Source of the DNA: RPQJ01 sp963706535
GTDB lineage: Bacteria > Pseudomonadota > Gammaproteobacteria > Steroidobacterales > Steroidobacteraceae
Assembly: GCA_963706535.1 (NCBI GenBank)
Contig: CAVPMU010000024.1
Coordinates: 1 to 64,000 of the forward strand
Direction: 5' to 3'
Length of the DNA stretch: 64,000 nucleotides
Numbering within the stretch: position 1 is the first letter of the stretch; each line of letters opens with the position of its first letter. This document shows positions 42,284-51,872 of the stretch, piece by piece. The notes beneath the pieces are model-generated. The model was not told the origin of the DNA and ran no database searches. It worked only from the letters and a program-made list of their open reading frames with translations. The translations under genes and the position numbers were made by a program.

Positions 42284-43291
42284 ATGACCTACCAGCCGAT
42301 ACGCTTCTACCAGACGGGCACCTTCACGGTCGGCAACCGGCTGCTGCCCGACGAGCAGCGCTCGGTGCAGGCGAACATGCGCCGCACCAACTCGCTCAAT
42401 TCCGGCCACCGCGCCTGCCAGGGCTGCGGCGAGGCGCTCGGCGCGCGCTACGCGATCGACGCCGCGATGGAGGCCACGCACAGGCAACTGGTGGCCGCGA
42501 ATGCCACGGGCTGCCTCGAGGTGTTCTCCACGCCCTACCCCGAGACCTCCTGGCAGATCCCCTGGATCCACTCGCTGTTCGGCAACGCCGCCGCCGTGGG
42601 GACGGGCATCGCGGCCGCAATGCGGGTCAAGGGACGGCACGACGTGCGCGTCGTCGCCCAGGGCGGCGACGGTGGCACGACCGACATCGGCTTCGGCTGC
42701 CTGTCGGGGATGTTCGAGCGCAACGACGACGTGCTCTACATCTGCTACGACAACGGCGGCTACATGAACACCGGCATCCAGCGCTCCTCGGCGACACCGC
42801 CGGGCGCGCGCACCAACACGACGATGCCCATCGGCGATTCGCCTGGCGCCGCCTTCGGGCAGGGAAAGAATGTGCCTGCGATCGCGATCGCGCACGAGAT
42901 CCCCTACGTCGCGACCGCCACGGTGGCGGAGCTGCACGACCTCGAAACCAAGGTCCGTCGCGCGATGGAGTTCCGCGGAGCCCGCTACATCCAGATCCTG
43001 GTCCCCTGCCCGCTCGGCTGGGGTCATGCCTCGGCGGACACGATCCGCATGGCGCGCCTCGCCAAGGAGACGGGGCTCTTCCCGGTCATCGAGGCGGAGC
43101 ACGGCACGGTGACGCACGTTTCGAAGATCAAGCACAAGGTGGCGGTCGAGGAGTACCTGCGTCCGCAGCAGCGATTCGCCCACCTCTTCAAGGACCCGTC
43201 GCGACGCGAGGTCGTCGACCGCATACAGCAGCTCGCGGACCGCAACATCCAGCGTTACCGCCTGCAGGACAACGTGGAGCGCCGGGCATGA
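42284..43291 (+). CDS. 2-oxoacid:acceptor oxidoreductase, beta (TPP-binding) subunit
   Basis: A 335-residue beta subunit. The cysteine pair in HRACQGCGEALG is placed as a [4Fe-4S] ligand region, and the TPP/Mg motif is AQGGDGGTTDIGFG followed by YDNGGYMNTGIQRS. PCPLGWGHASADT provides a further conserved cysteine. The start lies 10 bases after alpha. Its stop overlaps the start of the GltD-like subunit by 4 bases, tying electron transfer to catalysis. Confidence 0.92.
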   Translation: MTYQPIRFYQTGTFTVGNRLLPDEQRSVQANMRRTNSLNSGHRACQGCGEALGARYAIDAAMEATHRQLVAANATGCLEVFSTPYPETSWQIPWIHSLFGNAAAVGTGIAAAMRVKGRHDVRVVAQGGDGGTTDIGFGCLSGMFERNDDVLYICYDNGGYMNTGIQRSSATPPGARTNTTMPIGDSPGAAFGQGKNVPAIAIAHEIPYVATATVAELHDLETKVRRAMEFRGARYIQILVPCPLGWGHASADTIRMARLAKETGLFPVIEAEHGTVTHVSKIKHKVAVEEYLRPQQRFAHLFKDPSRREVVDRIQQLADRNIQRYRLQDNVERRA

Positions 43292-44917
43292 AGCGCAAGC
43301 CATTCGCCATCACGCTCGACCCGGGCTCGAGCCTCGCCAACCACACCGGCTCCTGGCGCACGGTGCGCCCCGTGTACGTGGACCGGCTGCCGCCCTGCAA
43401 CCACGCCTGCCCCGCCGGCGAGAACATCCAGGGCTGGCTGTTCCATGCCGAGGCCGGCCATTACGAGGAAGCGTGGCGCGTGCTGACGCGCGACAACCCG
43501 CTGCCGGCGGTGATGGGCCGGGTCTGCTACCACCCCTGCGAAACCGCCTGCAATAGAGGCGAACTCGACGAGTGCGTCGGCATCAACGCCATCGAGCGTT
43601 TCCTCGGCGACGAGGCGCTGCGGCGGGGCTGGAAGTTCGAGGCTGCACCCAGGGCCACCGGCAAGCGGGTGCTGGTCGTCGGCGCAGGGCCCTCGGGGCT
43701 GTCCGCCGCGTACCACCTTGCGCGGGCCGGGCACGTCGTGACGATCCGCGAGGCGGGCCCCGTCGCGGGCGGCATGATGCGCTTCGGCATCCCGAAGTAC
43801 CGACTGCCGCGCGAGGTGCTCGAAGCCGAGATCCAGCGCATCGTGGACCTGGGCGTCACGCTGGAGTTGAACAGCAAGGTGTCGGACGTACTCGAGGCGA
43901 AGCAGGCGGGTCGCTTCGACGCCGTGTTCCTCGCGGTGGGCGCGCACATCGCCAAGCGCGCCTACATTCCTGCGGGCAGCGCGGCGAAGATGCTCGATGC
44001 GGTCTCCGTGCTGCGCAGCATGGAAGGCGAGGAGAAGCCGCTGCTCGGCCGTCGCGTCGTGGTCTACGGCGGTGGCAACACGGCGCTCGAACGTCGCGCG
44101 TACCGCGAAACGCCTCGGCGCGACCGAATCGATCATCGTCTACCGACGCACGCGCGAGAAGATGCCCGCGCACGAGTCCGAGCTCGAGGAAGCGCTGCAG
44201 GAAGGCGTGCTGGTGAAGTGGCTCTCGACCATCAAGCAGGCCGGCGAGTCGTCGATCACGGTCGAGAAGATGGCGCTCGACGAGAAAGGCAACGCGCAGC
44301 CGACCGGCGAGTTCGAGACGCTTGAGGCCGACTCGGTGGTGCTCGCGCTAGGTCAGGACGTGGACCTCTCGCTGCTCGACGGCGTGCCGGGCCTCGAGAT
44401 CCACGACGGCGTGGTCAAGGTCGACGACGGCATGATGACCGGGCATCCCGGCATCTTCGCGGGCGGCGACATGGTGCCGGGGGAGCGCACCGTCACCGTC
44501 GGCATCGGCCACGGCAAGCTCGCCGCGCGCAACATCGACGCATGGCTGCGCGACGAACGCTGGGTGCATCCCGAAGTTCACGAGCTCGCGAGCTACGACA
44601 AGCTCAACACCTGGTATTACTCCGACGCACCGAAGTCGAAGCAGCCTGTGCTCGACACCATCCGCCGGCAGTCCACCTTCGAGGAGGTGGTCGGCAGCTT
44701 CGACGAGATCACCGCGCAGTTCGAGGCGCGCCGCTGCCTCTCCTGCGGCAACTGCTTCGAGTGCGACAACTGCTACGGTGTGTGTCCCGACAATGCCGTC
44801 ATCAAGCTCGGGCCGGGGCTGCGCTACCAGTTCAACTACGACTACTGCAAGGGCTGCGGGTTGTGCGTGTCGGAGTGCCCCTGCGGGGCGATCCGCACCG
44901 TGCCGGAAGAGATCTGA
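43288..44917 (+). pseudogene. GltD-like NAD(P)H oxidoreductase with C-terminal 2[4Fe-4S] ferredoxin, one frameshift
   Basis: The product, about 543 residues, would be the electron-transfer subunit of the oxidoreductase. N-terminal cysteines (PPCNHACPAG; CYHPCETACNRG) bind an iron-sulfur cluster, FAD binds at VLVVGAGPSGLSAAY, and NAD(P) at VVVYGGGNTAL. One extra A near 44091 breaks the frame; the second frame resumes VARTAKRLGATESIIVYRR, LALGQDV and FAGGDMV. The C-terminus is a ferredoxin-like region (CLSCGNCFECDNCYGVCPD; CKGCGLCVSECPCGA). The gene is coupled to beta by ATGA. The insertion is most simply a sequence error because every motif is retained. Confidence 0.87.
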
Positions 44918-45033
44918 ACCGCAGATGGCCCAGCGGACGCAGAACGGCGGGTTCGCTCAGTCATGCGACGATTCCGCAGAATCGCATATGGCGCTCGCGA
45001 CCTCATGCGCTCTGCGCCCTCTGTGGTCCCCTC

Positions 45034-45894
45034 TTACGGCTTGACGAACCGCAGCGTCATGCGGTCCGACTCGCCGATCGCCACGTACTTCGAGTGATCG
45101 AAGGCCGGGTCGGTCTTGTCCGAGCCATAGGCCGTCGAGCGCAGGTTGGGCGGCAGTGTCCACACGCCGAACGGGTGGTCCCTGGTGTCCTTCGGGTTCG
45201 CATTGATCTCGGACTTCGCGTCGAGCTTTAAGCCCGCCTTCTCGGCCAGCTCGATCACGGTGGCCTCGGTGACGTAACCATCCTTCGGTGAATCAGGGCC
45301 GCCGGCCTTGGCGCGATGCTGCTCGACGGCGAGGATGCCGCCCGGCTTCAGCGCCGCGTGGAACTCCTTGAAGGTCTTCTCGACCATGCCCGGCGTGCCC
45401 ATCCAGCCGTGGATGGAGCGGGCCGTGAGGATCAGGTCGAAGGTGTCGGCCGGCAGGGGCGCGGACTTCACGCCCCAGTTCACGAGGTGGACCTCGCCGT
45501 ACACGTCGGGCTTCGCGGCGTAGCGTGCCGCGAAGCTCTCGCGGGCCTTGCGGGCGCCCTCCGAGAGCTCGGGGTTGGCGATGTCGGCCGCGGTGGCGTA
45601 GAACTTGCCGCCGGTGCGCTTGGCATAGGGCGCGAGGATCTCCGTCCACCAGCCGCCGCCGGGCTGGATCTCGAGCACCGTCATGCCGGGCTTCAGTCCC
45701 CAGAACGTGAGCGACTCGACCGGATGGCGGAAGACGTCGCGCGACTTCGCATCCGCCGAGCGCCAGTCGCCCGCCACGACTTCTGCGAGGACCGAGTCGG
45801 CCTGCGCCTTGGCATGGTCGCCATGCTGGTCCGCAAGGGCGGCGAGCGGGGTGATGGCGAGGGCGGCAAGCGCGAGGGTTCGGATGGTCCGCAT
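45034..45894 (-). CDS. Class I SAM methyltransferase with signal peptide
   Basis: A 286-residue protein with a clear Sec signal, MRTIRTLALAALAITPLAALA, followed by a methyltransferase-like fold: GMTVLEIQPGGGWWTEILAPY (motif I, with the usual acidic-plus-glycine pattern), FDLILTARSIHGWM (post-motif) and FHAALKPGGILAVEQHRA. This matches the COG4798 group of predicted methyltransferases. Export of a SAM-using enzyme is unexpected because SAM is cytoplasmic, so either the signal is not cleaved, or the fold has another job. A second protein of this type, more distant, lies at 58320-59120. Confidence 0.8.
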   Translation of the reverse strand: MRTIRTLALAALAITPLAALADQHGDHAKAQADSVLAEVVAGDWRSADAKSRDVFRHPVESLTFWGLKPGMTVLEIQPGGGWWTEILAPYAKRTGGKFYATAADIANPELSEGARKARESFAARYAAKPDVYGEVHLVNWGVKSAPLPADTFDLILTARSIHGWMGTPGMVEKTFKEFHAALKPGGILAVEQHRAKAGGPDSPKDGYVTEATVIELAEKAGLKLDAKSEINANPKDTRDHPFGVWTLPPNLRSTAYGSDKTDPAFDHSKYVAIGESDRMTLRFVKP

Positions 45895-45969
45895 GGGTTC
45901 GTTCTCCTTGATTCCGGTCTCCAAGATTAGCAGGGACAGCGCCGATGGATTCAGGTTCCCCGGAAAGCA

Positions 45970-46001
45970 CGAGGCCCCGGTGCTTGCGCACCGGGGCCTC
46001 G
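45970..46001 (-). terminator. Strong hairpin downstream of the OmpW-OmpA gene
   Basis: A perfect 14-base stem: CGAGGCCCCGGTGC (45970-45983) and GCACCGGGGCCTCG (45988-46001) with loop TTGC. It lies 29 bases after the stop of the outer-membrane gene on the minus strand and is followed on that strand by GTGCTTTCC, a weak T-rich tail. It is also upstream of the methyltransferase start. Intrinsic termination is likely. Confidence 0.85.
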
Positions 46002-46029
46002 CGACAGGCCCTTGGGACCCGTTGGTCGA

Positions 46030-47190
46030 TTACATGCCCGAATCCGTGCGGATCAGCATGACGCGACGGTTCTCCTGCCGGCCTTCGTCGGTGGCGTTGT
46101 CGGCGATCGGAGCCGACTCACCCTTGCCGATCGAGGACAGGCGGGCCGGGTCGACACCACGCGAGGTCAGGTAGTCGAACACCGCCTTCGCGCGACGATC
46201 GGACAGCGCGAGGTTGTAGGCATCGCTGCCCTTGCTGTCCGTGTGACCCTCGATCATCGACTTCGCGAACGGGACGTCGCTCATGAACGTCACGACGCGC
46301 TCGAGTTCCGTGATCGACTCGGGGCGCAGTTCCGCGCTGTCGAAGTCGAACAGCAGCTTGAGCGTCTGCTCGAGCGGGCAACCCACGCTGTCGACCTTGG
46401 TGCCGGCCGGCGTGCCGGGGCACTTGTCGTTCGCGTCGATCACGCCGTCGCCGTCACTGTCGGCGGGCGGCGGGGGCGGCGGAGCCGGGGCAGGGGCCGG
46501 GGCGGGCGCCGGAGCGGCGACCGGGACCGGGGTCGGTGCAGGCTTGCCGAACTTGTAGCCGACGTGCACGCCGTAGACCATCGGGTCGATCTCGACCGTG
46601 CCGATCTCGCCGCCGTTCAGTTCCGCGTCCGCGTCGATGTCGATCCAGCGCACGTCGAGGTTCACGAACCAGTTCTGGGACACGCCGATGTCGACGCCGA
46701 CCTGTGCGGCCGGGCCGAACGAGTCCTCGAGCTTCAGCTTGGTGCCGTTGAACGCGCCGCGGGTTTCCTCGCTGCTGAACATCGTGTAGTTGATGCCGGC
46801 GCCGACGTACGGACGCCAGGTGCCGTTCGGGTTGAAGTGCCACTGCAGGCTCAGGGTCGGCGGCAGGTGATCGACGTAGGCGATACGCTCGCCGCCACCG
46901 GAATACGGCTTCAGGTCGATACCATGCGTAAACGGCCAGGCGGCCAGCAACTCCGTGCCGATGTGATCCGTCAGCATGTAGGTGATGTTGAAGGTCGGCG
47001 AGATGTCACTGTCGACGACGATGAACGCGTTTCCGACGGGTTCGCCAAGGTCGATCTGGAGGTTTTCCTCTTTCGGGTTGACCTGCGACAGGCCGACGCG
47101 GAACAGCCAATCGCCCTGTGCGGCGTTGGCGGCCAGCGGCGTCGCGAGTGCGGCGGCGACCGCGAGCGGAATCAGATAACGGGACAGCAT
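46030..47190 (-). CDS. OmpW-like barrel fused to OmpA C-terminal domain
   Basis: A 386-residue outer-membrane protein. Signal MLSRYLIPLAVAAALATPLAANA, then an eight-stranded OmpW-type barrel (WLFRVGLSQVNP; ITYMLTDHIGTELLAAWPF; WFVNLDVRWIDI; VHVGYKFG). A Pro/Ala hinge follows, then a TSP3-like calcium segment (DSDGDGVIDANDKCPGTPAG), then the OmpA peptidoglycan-binding domain (LLFDFDSAELRPES; IEGHTDSKGSDAYNLALSDRRA). Porins of the OmpW family usually lack the OmpA part. The RBS AAGGAGG is well placed upstream of the ATG. It is divergent from the large M16 gene. Confidence 0.92.
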   Translation of the reverse strand: MLSRYLIPLAVAAALATPLAANAAQGDWLFRVGLSQVNPKEENLQIDLGEPVGNAFIVVDSDISPTFNITYMLTDHIGTELLAAWPFTHGIDLKPYSGGGERIAYVDHLPPTLSLQWHFNPNGTWRPYVGAGINYTMFSSEETRGAFNGTKLKLEDSFGPAAQVGVDIGVSQNWFVNLDVRWIDIDADAELNGGEIGTVEIDPMVYGVHVGYKFGKPAPTPVPVAAPAPAPAPAPAPPPPPPADSDGDGVIDANDKCPGTPAGTKVDSVGCPLEQTLKLLFDFDSAELRPESITELERVVTFMSDVPFAKSMIEGHTDSKGSDAYNLALSDRRAKAVFDYLTSRGVDPARLSSIGKGESAPIADNATDEGRQENRRVMLIRTDSGM

Positions 47191-47459
47191 GTGATAGTCC
47201 TCCTTGTGGCTTTTTTGCCATTCATACGTAGCTGGATGGCTGTGCGCGGGAGCACTCCGGGCCCTCCGCGGCAGCTCGACTTGGGTATAGTTCGCCTGTT
47301 TCCGTTTATTCGGCATCCGGAATTACCGCGGTTCGACACCGCGAACGAAGTCCGGTTCGCCCGACAGTATAGCTTGGATGCATCCGCCTGCGACTGATGC
47401 GCGAAAGCAACACCGAACGCCGAGCCACGTGCCGGCACCGCCCCAGGAGACCCGACGAG

Positions 47460-50213
47460 ATGACACTGGCCCCCTTGCGTGCGTCATTCGCACTGGCGCT
47501 GCTGCTCGGCACCCCCGCCGTCGCCGCGCCCTCTGGATCGCAACCCATTGTTCCCTTTGACAAATTCAGCCTCGACAACGGCCTGACGGTGATCGTGCAC
47601 ACAGACCGCAAGGCGCCGATCGTGGCCGTGAACATCTGGTACCACGTCGGCTCGAAGAACGAGAAACCAGGCAAGACGGGTTTTGCGCACCTTTTCGAGC
47701 ACCTGATGTACCAGGGCTCCGAGAATTACGACGATGAGTTCTTCAAGCCCTTCGAGCAGGTGGGTGCCACCAGCCAGAATGGCACGACGAGCTTCGACCG
47801 CACCAATTACTTCCAGAACGTCCCGACCACGGCGCTCGACATGGCGCTGTGGATGGAATCCGACCGCATGGGCCACCTGCTCGGCGTGATCGACCAGTCG
47901 AGGCTCGACGAGCAGCGCGGCGTAGTGAAGAACGAGAAGCGCCAGGGCGAGAACCGGCCGTACGGGCGGGTGTGGGAGGCGTTGTTCCGCGCGAGCTTCC
48001 CGTCCGGCCACCCCTATCGCTGGATGCCGATCGGTTCGATGGAGGACCTCGACGCCGCCTCGCTCGACGACGTGAAGGAGTGGTTCCGGACCTACTACGG
48101 CGCGGCCAATGCGGTGCTGGTGCTGGCGGGCGACATCGACGTGGCGACCGCGCGCGAGAAGGCCGAGCGCTACTTCGGGCACATCCCGGCCGGCCCGGCC
48201 ATCACGCGGCCCGAGACCTGGGTCGCGGCGCGCAGCGAATCGACGCGCGAGGTGATGTACGACCAGGTGGCGCAGGCCCGTCTCTACCGGGCCTGGAACA
48301 CTGCACGGGACGGCACGGTCGACTCCGACCTGCTCTCGCTCGCCGGGCTGGTGCTCGGCGGCGGCAAGACCTCGCGCCTCTACGAGCGTCTCGTCTACCG
48401 CGAGCGGCTCGCCGACACGGTGAATGCCGGGCAAAGCGGGCTCGAAATCGCGGGACTGTTCATGGTCACCGCCGACGTGAAGCAGGGTGTCGAGACTGCG
48501 CGCGTCGAGGCCGCGATCGAGGACGAGCTCGCCCGGTTCATCGCCGACGGTCCCACGAGCGAGGAGCTCGAGCGGGCCCGCATGTCCCTGCGTTCCGGTT
48601 TCATCAAGGGCCTCGAGCGCATCGGCGGGTTCGGCGGCAAGGCCGACGTGCTGGCCGCCTGCGAGGTCTACGAGGGCGACCCCGGCTGCTTCCAGCGCTC
48701 GCTGGACCTGTTCGCACGGGCCACGCCCGAGCAGGTGCGTTCCGCCGCGGTGCGCTGGCTCGCGCGGGGCGACCACACGCTGGAGGTGCGTCCGTACCCG
48801 AACCACGCCAACGCGCCGACGAGCGCCGTGGACCGCAGCCTCGGCGTGCCCGCGACCACGGAATTCCCGGCGGTCGCGTTCCCGGCGCTGCAGCGCCACA
48901 CGCTGGCGAACGGCCTGCCGGTGGTCATCGCCGAGCGGCGCGGCGCGCCCGTCGCACGGGTGTCGCTGCTGTTCGATGCCGGCTATGTCGCGGACACCGG
49001 CCGCAAGCTCGGCACCTCGAGCTTCACCATGAGCATGCTCGACGAAGGCACGCGCAAGCTCGACGCGCTCGCGATCGCCGACCGCGCCGAATCGCTGGGC
49101 GCGGACCTCACCGCGGGCTCCTCGCTCGACACCTCGTTTGCGGCGGTGTCGGCGCTCTCCGAGCAGCTCGACGGCAGCCTCGCGCTGCTGGCCGACGTGG
49201 TGCGCAATCCCCGCTTTCCCGCCGACGAGGTGGAGCGCGTACGCAAGGAATGGATCGCCGGGATCGCGCGGGAGAAGACCGTCCCCGAGGCGCTCGCGAA
49301 CCGGATCCTGCCGCCGCTGCTCTACGGCGAGGGGCACCCGTATGCGATCCCTTTCACCGGCAGCGGTACCGAGGACTCGATCGCCTCGCTCACGCGTGAC
49401 GACCTGCTCGCCTTCCACGGCGACTGGATCCGCCCGGACAACACGACCCTGATCGTCACCGGCGAAGTACAGGCGGCCACGCTGCTGCCGTTGCTCGAAA
49501 AGCACTTCGGCGACTGGCGGGCGCCCGCGACTCCGCGCCCGGCCAAGGCGATCCCCGCAGCCGCACGCGCCTCGGCGCCGCGGCTGTTCCTGATCGACAA
49601 GCCCGGCGCGATCCAGACCAACATCCTCGTCGGACAGTTGACGCCGCCGAGCACGGCCCCGAACCGTCTCGAGATCGGCACGATGAACGACGTGCTCGGC
49701 GGCACGTTCACCTCGCGCATCAACATGAACCTGCGCGAGGACAAGCACTGGTCCTACGGCGCGCGCTCCAGCCTGCCCGAGGCGCTCGGCGACCGCCCGT
49801 GGCTGCTGTCGGCCCCGGTACAGACGGACAAGACGATCGAGTCCATGCGCGAGATCCTGCGCGAGGTCACCGACTTCGTGGGGCCGCGGCCGGCGACCAC
49901 CGAGGAGATCACCAAGGTCCGCAATCGCGACGTGCGCGCGCTTCCGGGACGCTACGAGACCAACGCCTCGGTCAGCGGTACCATCGCCGAGATGCTGGTC
50001 TTCAAGCGGCCCGACGACTACGTCGCGACGCTCAAGGCCGCGATCGAGGCGCAGACCGATGCGGGCGTGCGCGCCGCGGCCACCGCGACGCTCGACCCCG
50101 GCCGTCTCACCTGGGTCGTGGTCGGCGACCTCGCGAAGATCGAGCAGCCGATCCGCGGCCTGGGGCTCGGCGAGGTGCGCGTGCTCGACGCCGACGGGCG
50201 CATGCTGCGCTGA
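47460..50213 (+). CDS. Large M16 (pitrilysin-type) zinc peptidase, exported
   Basis: A 917-residue fused M16 enzyme. A signal peptide (LRASFALALLLGTPAVAA) leads to the catalytic half with H77-L-F-E80-H81 (FAHLFEHLMYQGS) and Glu in EQRGVVKNEKRQ. The second half (from about residue 480, HTLANGLPVVIAERRGAPVARVSLLFD in part) is the motif-less closing half, ending in RINMNLREDKHWSYGARS. It is the one-chain counterpart of the two-gene set at 35686-38460. ATG 47460 follows CAGGAGA. Its stop is duplicated in a 13-base tandem repeat before the GH13 gene. Confidence 0.92.
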   Translation: MTLAPLRASFALALLLGTPAVAAPSGSQPIVPFDKFSLDNGLTVIVHTDRKAPIVAVNIWYHVGSKNEKPGKTGFAHLFEHLMYQGSENYDDEFFKPFEQVGATSQNGTTSFDRTNYFQNVPTTALDMALWMESDRMGHLLGVIDQSRLDEQRGVVKNEKRQGENRPYGRVWEALFRASFPSGHPYRWMPIGSMEDLDAASLDDVKEWFRTYYGAANAVLVLAGDIDVATAREKAERYFGHIPAGPAITRPETWVAARSESTREVMYDQVAQARLYRAWNTARDGTVDSDLLSLAGLVLGGGKTSRLYERLVYRERLADTVNAGQSGLEIAGLFMVTADVKQGVETARVEAAIEDELARFIADGPTSEELERARMSLRSGFIKGLERIGGFGGKADVLAACEVYEGDPGCFQRSLDLFARATPEQVRSAAVRWLARGDHTLEVRPYPNHANAPTSAVDRSLGVPATTEFPAVAFPALQRHTLANGLPVVIAERRGAPVARVSLLFDAGYVADTGRKLGTSSFTMSMLDEGTRKLDALAIADRAESLGADLTAGSSLDTSFAAVSALSEQLDGSLALLADVVRNPRFPADEVERVRKEWIAGIAREKTVPEALANRILPPLLYGEGHPYAIPFTGSGTEDSIASLTRDDLLAFHGDWIRPDNTTLIVTGEVQAATLLPLLEKHFGDWRAPATPRPAKAIPAAARASAPRLFLIDKPGAIQTNILVGQLTPPSTAPNRLEIGTMNDVLGGTFTSRINMNLREDKHWSYGARSSLPEALGDRPWLLSAPVQTDKTIESMREILREVTDFVGPRPATTEEITKVRNRDVRALPGRYETNASVSGTIAEMLVFKRPDDYVATLKAAIEAQTDAGVRAAATATLDPGRLTWVVVGDLAKIEQPIRGLGLGEVRVLDADGRMLR

Positions 50214-50226
50214 CATGCTGCGCTGA
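50201..50226. repeat. Tandem 13-bp duplication across the M16 stop codon
   Basis: CATGCTGCGCTGA occurs at 50201-50213 and again, directly adjacent, at 50214-50226. The first copy contains the last codons and stop of the M16 gene. The second copy carries the same codons in non-coding DNA. This looks like a recent slippage duplication or an assembly artefact. Confidence 0.8.
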
Positions 50227-50236
50227 GGAGACTCCC

Positions 50237-51850
50237 TTGCGACCGACGCTCCAGGCACTCGCGCTGATCGGGCTGATGCTCGCCAGCGGGTGCCGGGCCG
50301 TTCCGCCCGTCGCATCGGCGCCGGAGGCCGCGACGGCCCCGGCGCCGGCCGGAGTCCCATGGTGGCAGGAGCGCGTCTTCTACGAGATCTTCGTGCGCTC
50401 CTTCGCCGACTCGACGGGCGGCCCGCTCGCCAACGACGGCATCGGCGACTTCCAGGGGCTGATCGAGCGGCTCGACTACCTGAACGACGGCGATCCCGCG
50501 ACGAACTCGGACCTCGGCATCACCGGCATCTGGCTGATGCCGATCAGTCCCTCGCCGAGCTACCACGGCTACGACGTCACCGACTACTACGACGTGAATC
50601 CCGAGTTCGGCACGCGGGAGGACTTCCGGCGCCTCATGAAGGAGTGCCATGCGCGCGGCATCCGCGTGATCGTGGATCTGGTGCTCAATCACTCTTCCGC
50701 GCAGCATCCCTGGTTCCTGCAGGCGCTCGCCGGCGATCCGAAGTATCGCGACTGGTACGTCTTCGCCGCGCCCATGGAGGTGCCCGACGTGCGCGGGCCC
50801 TGGGACCAGCAGGTCTGGCAGGTGAAGGACGGCCAGCACTACTACGGCATCTTCTGGTCCGGCATGCCGGACCTGAACTACCGCAACCCGGAGGTGGCCG
50901 CGGAGGCGAAGCGCATCGCGGAGCACTGGCTCGGCGAGATGGGCGTGGACGGCTTCCGGCTCGACGCGATCCGCCACCTGATCGAGGACGGCGAGGAGAT
51001 GAGCGACACGCCCGCGACCTTCGCGTGGCTCGAGGACTACCAGCGGCACCTCAAGCGCGTGCGCCCCGACGTGCTCACCGTCGGCGAGGTCTGGACGCAC
51101 ACCGAGACCGTGAGCGAGTACATCCGCCGCGACGCGCTCGACCTCGCGTTCGAGTTCGACCTCGCCACCGCGATCCTGAAAGCGGCACAGGGCGGCCGCA
51201 AGGACGAGCTCGCCTATGTGCTCGAGCTCGCCTCGACGAGCTACCCGCCGAATCGTTTCGCGACCATGATCACCAACCACGACCAGGACCGCGTCGCGAG
51301 CGTGCTGCGCGAGGACCTGCCGAGGACGAAGCTCGCGGCGAGCCTGCTGCTCACCGCACCCGGAGTGCCCTTCGTGTATTACGGCGAGGAAATCGGCCAG
51401 GTGGGAGCCAAGCCCGACGAGATGATCCGCAACCCGATGCCGTGGACGGCGGGACCGAACGCCGGATTCACCGCCGCGGCGCGTCCCTGGCAGCCGCTGC
51501 AGGGCGGCCACGAGCGTCGCAACGTCGCCATGCAGGACGGTGATCCGGACTCGCTGCTCAATCACTACCGTCGCCTCATCCGGCTGCGGCAGGCCGAGGC
51601 CGCGCTGGCTCGCGGCGAGTTCCGCAGCGTCGACACGGGTCGCGACGACGTGATCGCATGGGAGCGCTCGGCCGACGGGCGGCGCCTGCTGGTAATCACG
51701 AACCTGTCGGGCGAGGACCTCGCGGACTACCCTCTGCCCGGCACGCCGCTCGGCTTCTCCGCCGAGCTGCTGTGGGGTGAGGCGGCCGGCGACTCGGCGG
51801 CACTCGACCTCGCCGCGCGCACGACCTACGTTTACGTCGTCTCGAACTGA
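50237..51850 (+). CDS. GH13 alpha-amylase family lipoprotein
   Basis: A 537-residue enzyme acting on alpha-glucosidic bonds outside the cytoplasm. The lipobox LMLASGC gives membrane anchoring. The four GH13 regions are DLVLNHSS, GFRLDAIRHL (nucleophile Asp), VGEVWT (acid/base Glu) and ITNHDQDR (third Asp). A C-terminal beta domain ends the protein. The TTG start at 50237 follows GAGGAG at good spacing, and no ATG precedes the signal sequence in frame. The natural substrate (maltodextrin, trehalose isomer, etc.) cannot be resolved. Confidence 0.9.
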   Translation: MRPTLQALALIGLMLASGCRAVPPVASAPEAATAPAPAGVPWWQERVFYEIFVRSFADSTGGPLANDGIGDFQGLIERLDYLNDGDPATNSDLGITGIWLMPISPSPSYHGYDVTDYYDVNPEFGTREDFRRLMKECHARGIRVIVDLVLNHSSAQHPWFLQALAGDPKYRDWYVFAAPMEVPDVRGPWDQQVWQVKDGQHYYGIFWSGMPDLNYRNPEVAAEAKRIAEHWLGEMGVDGFRLDAIRHLIEDGEEMSDTPATFAWLEDYQRHLKRVRPDVLTVGEVWTHTETVSEYIRRDALDLAFEFDLATAILKAAQGGRKDELAYVLELASTSYPPNRFATMITNHDQDRVASVLREDLPRTKLAASLLLTAPGVPFVYYGEEIGQVGAKPDEMIRNPMPWTAGPNAGFTAAARPWQPLQGGHERRNVAMQDGDPDSLLNHYRRLIRLRQAEAALARGEFRSVDTGRDDVIAWERSADGRRLLVITNLSGEDLADYPLPGTPLGFSAELLWGEAAGDSAALDLAARTTYVYVVSN

Positions 51851-51872
51851 ACCGCTGCCGGGGGCCCGCCAC

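Noticed and set aside
44918..45033. Terminator after the oxidoreductase operon
   Set aside because: Only a weak imperfect dyad around GATTC/GAATC is visible, with no T-rich tail.
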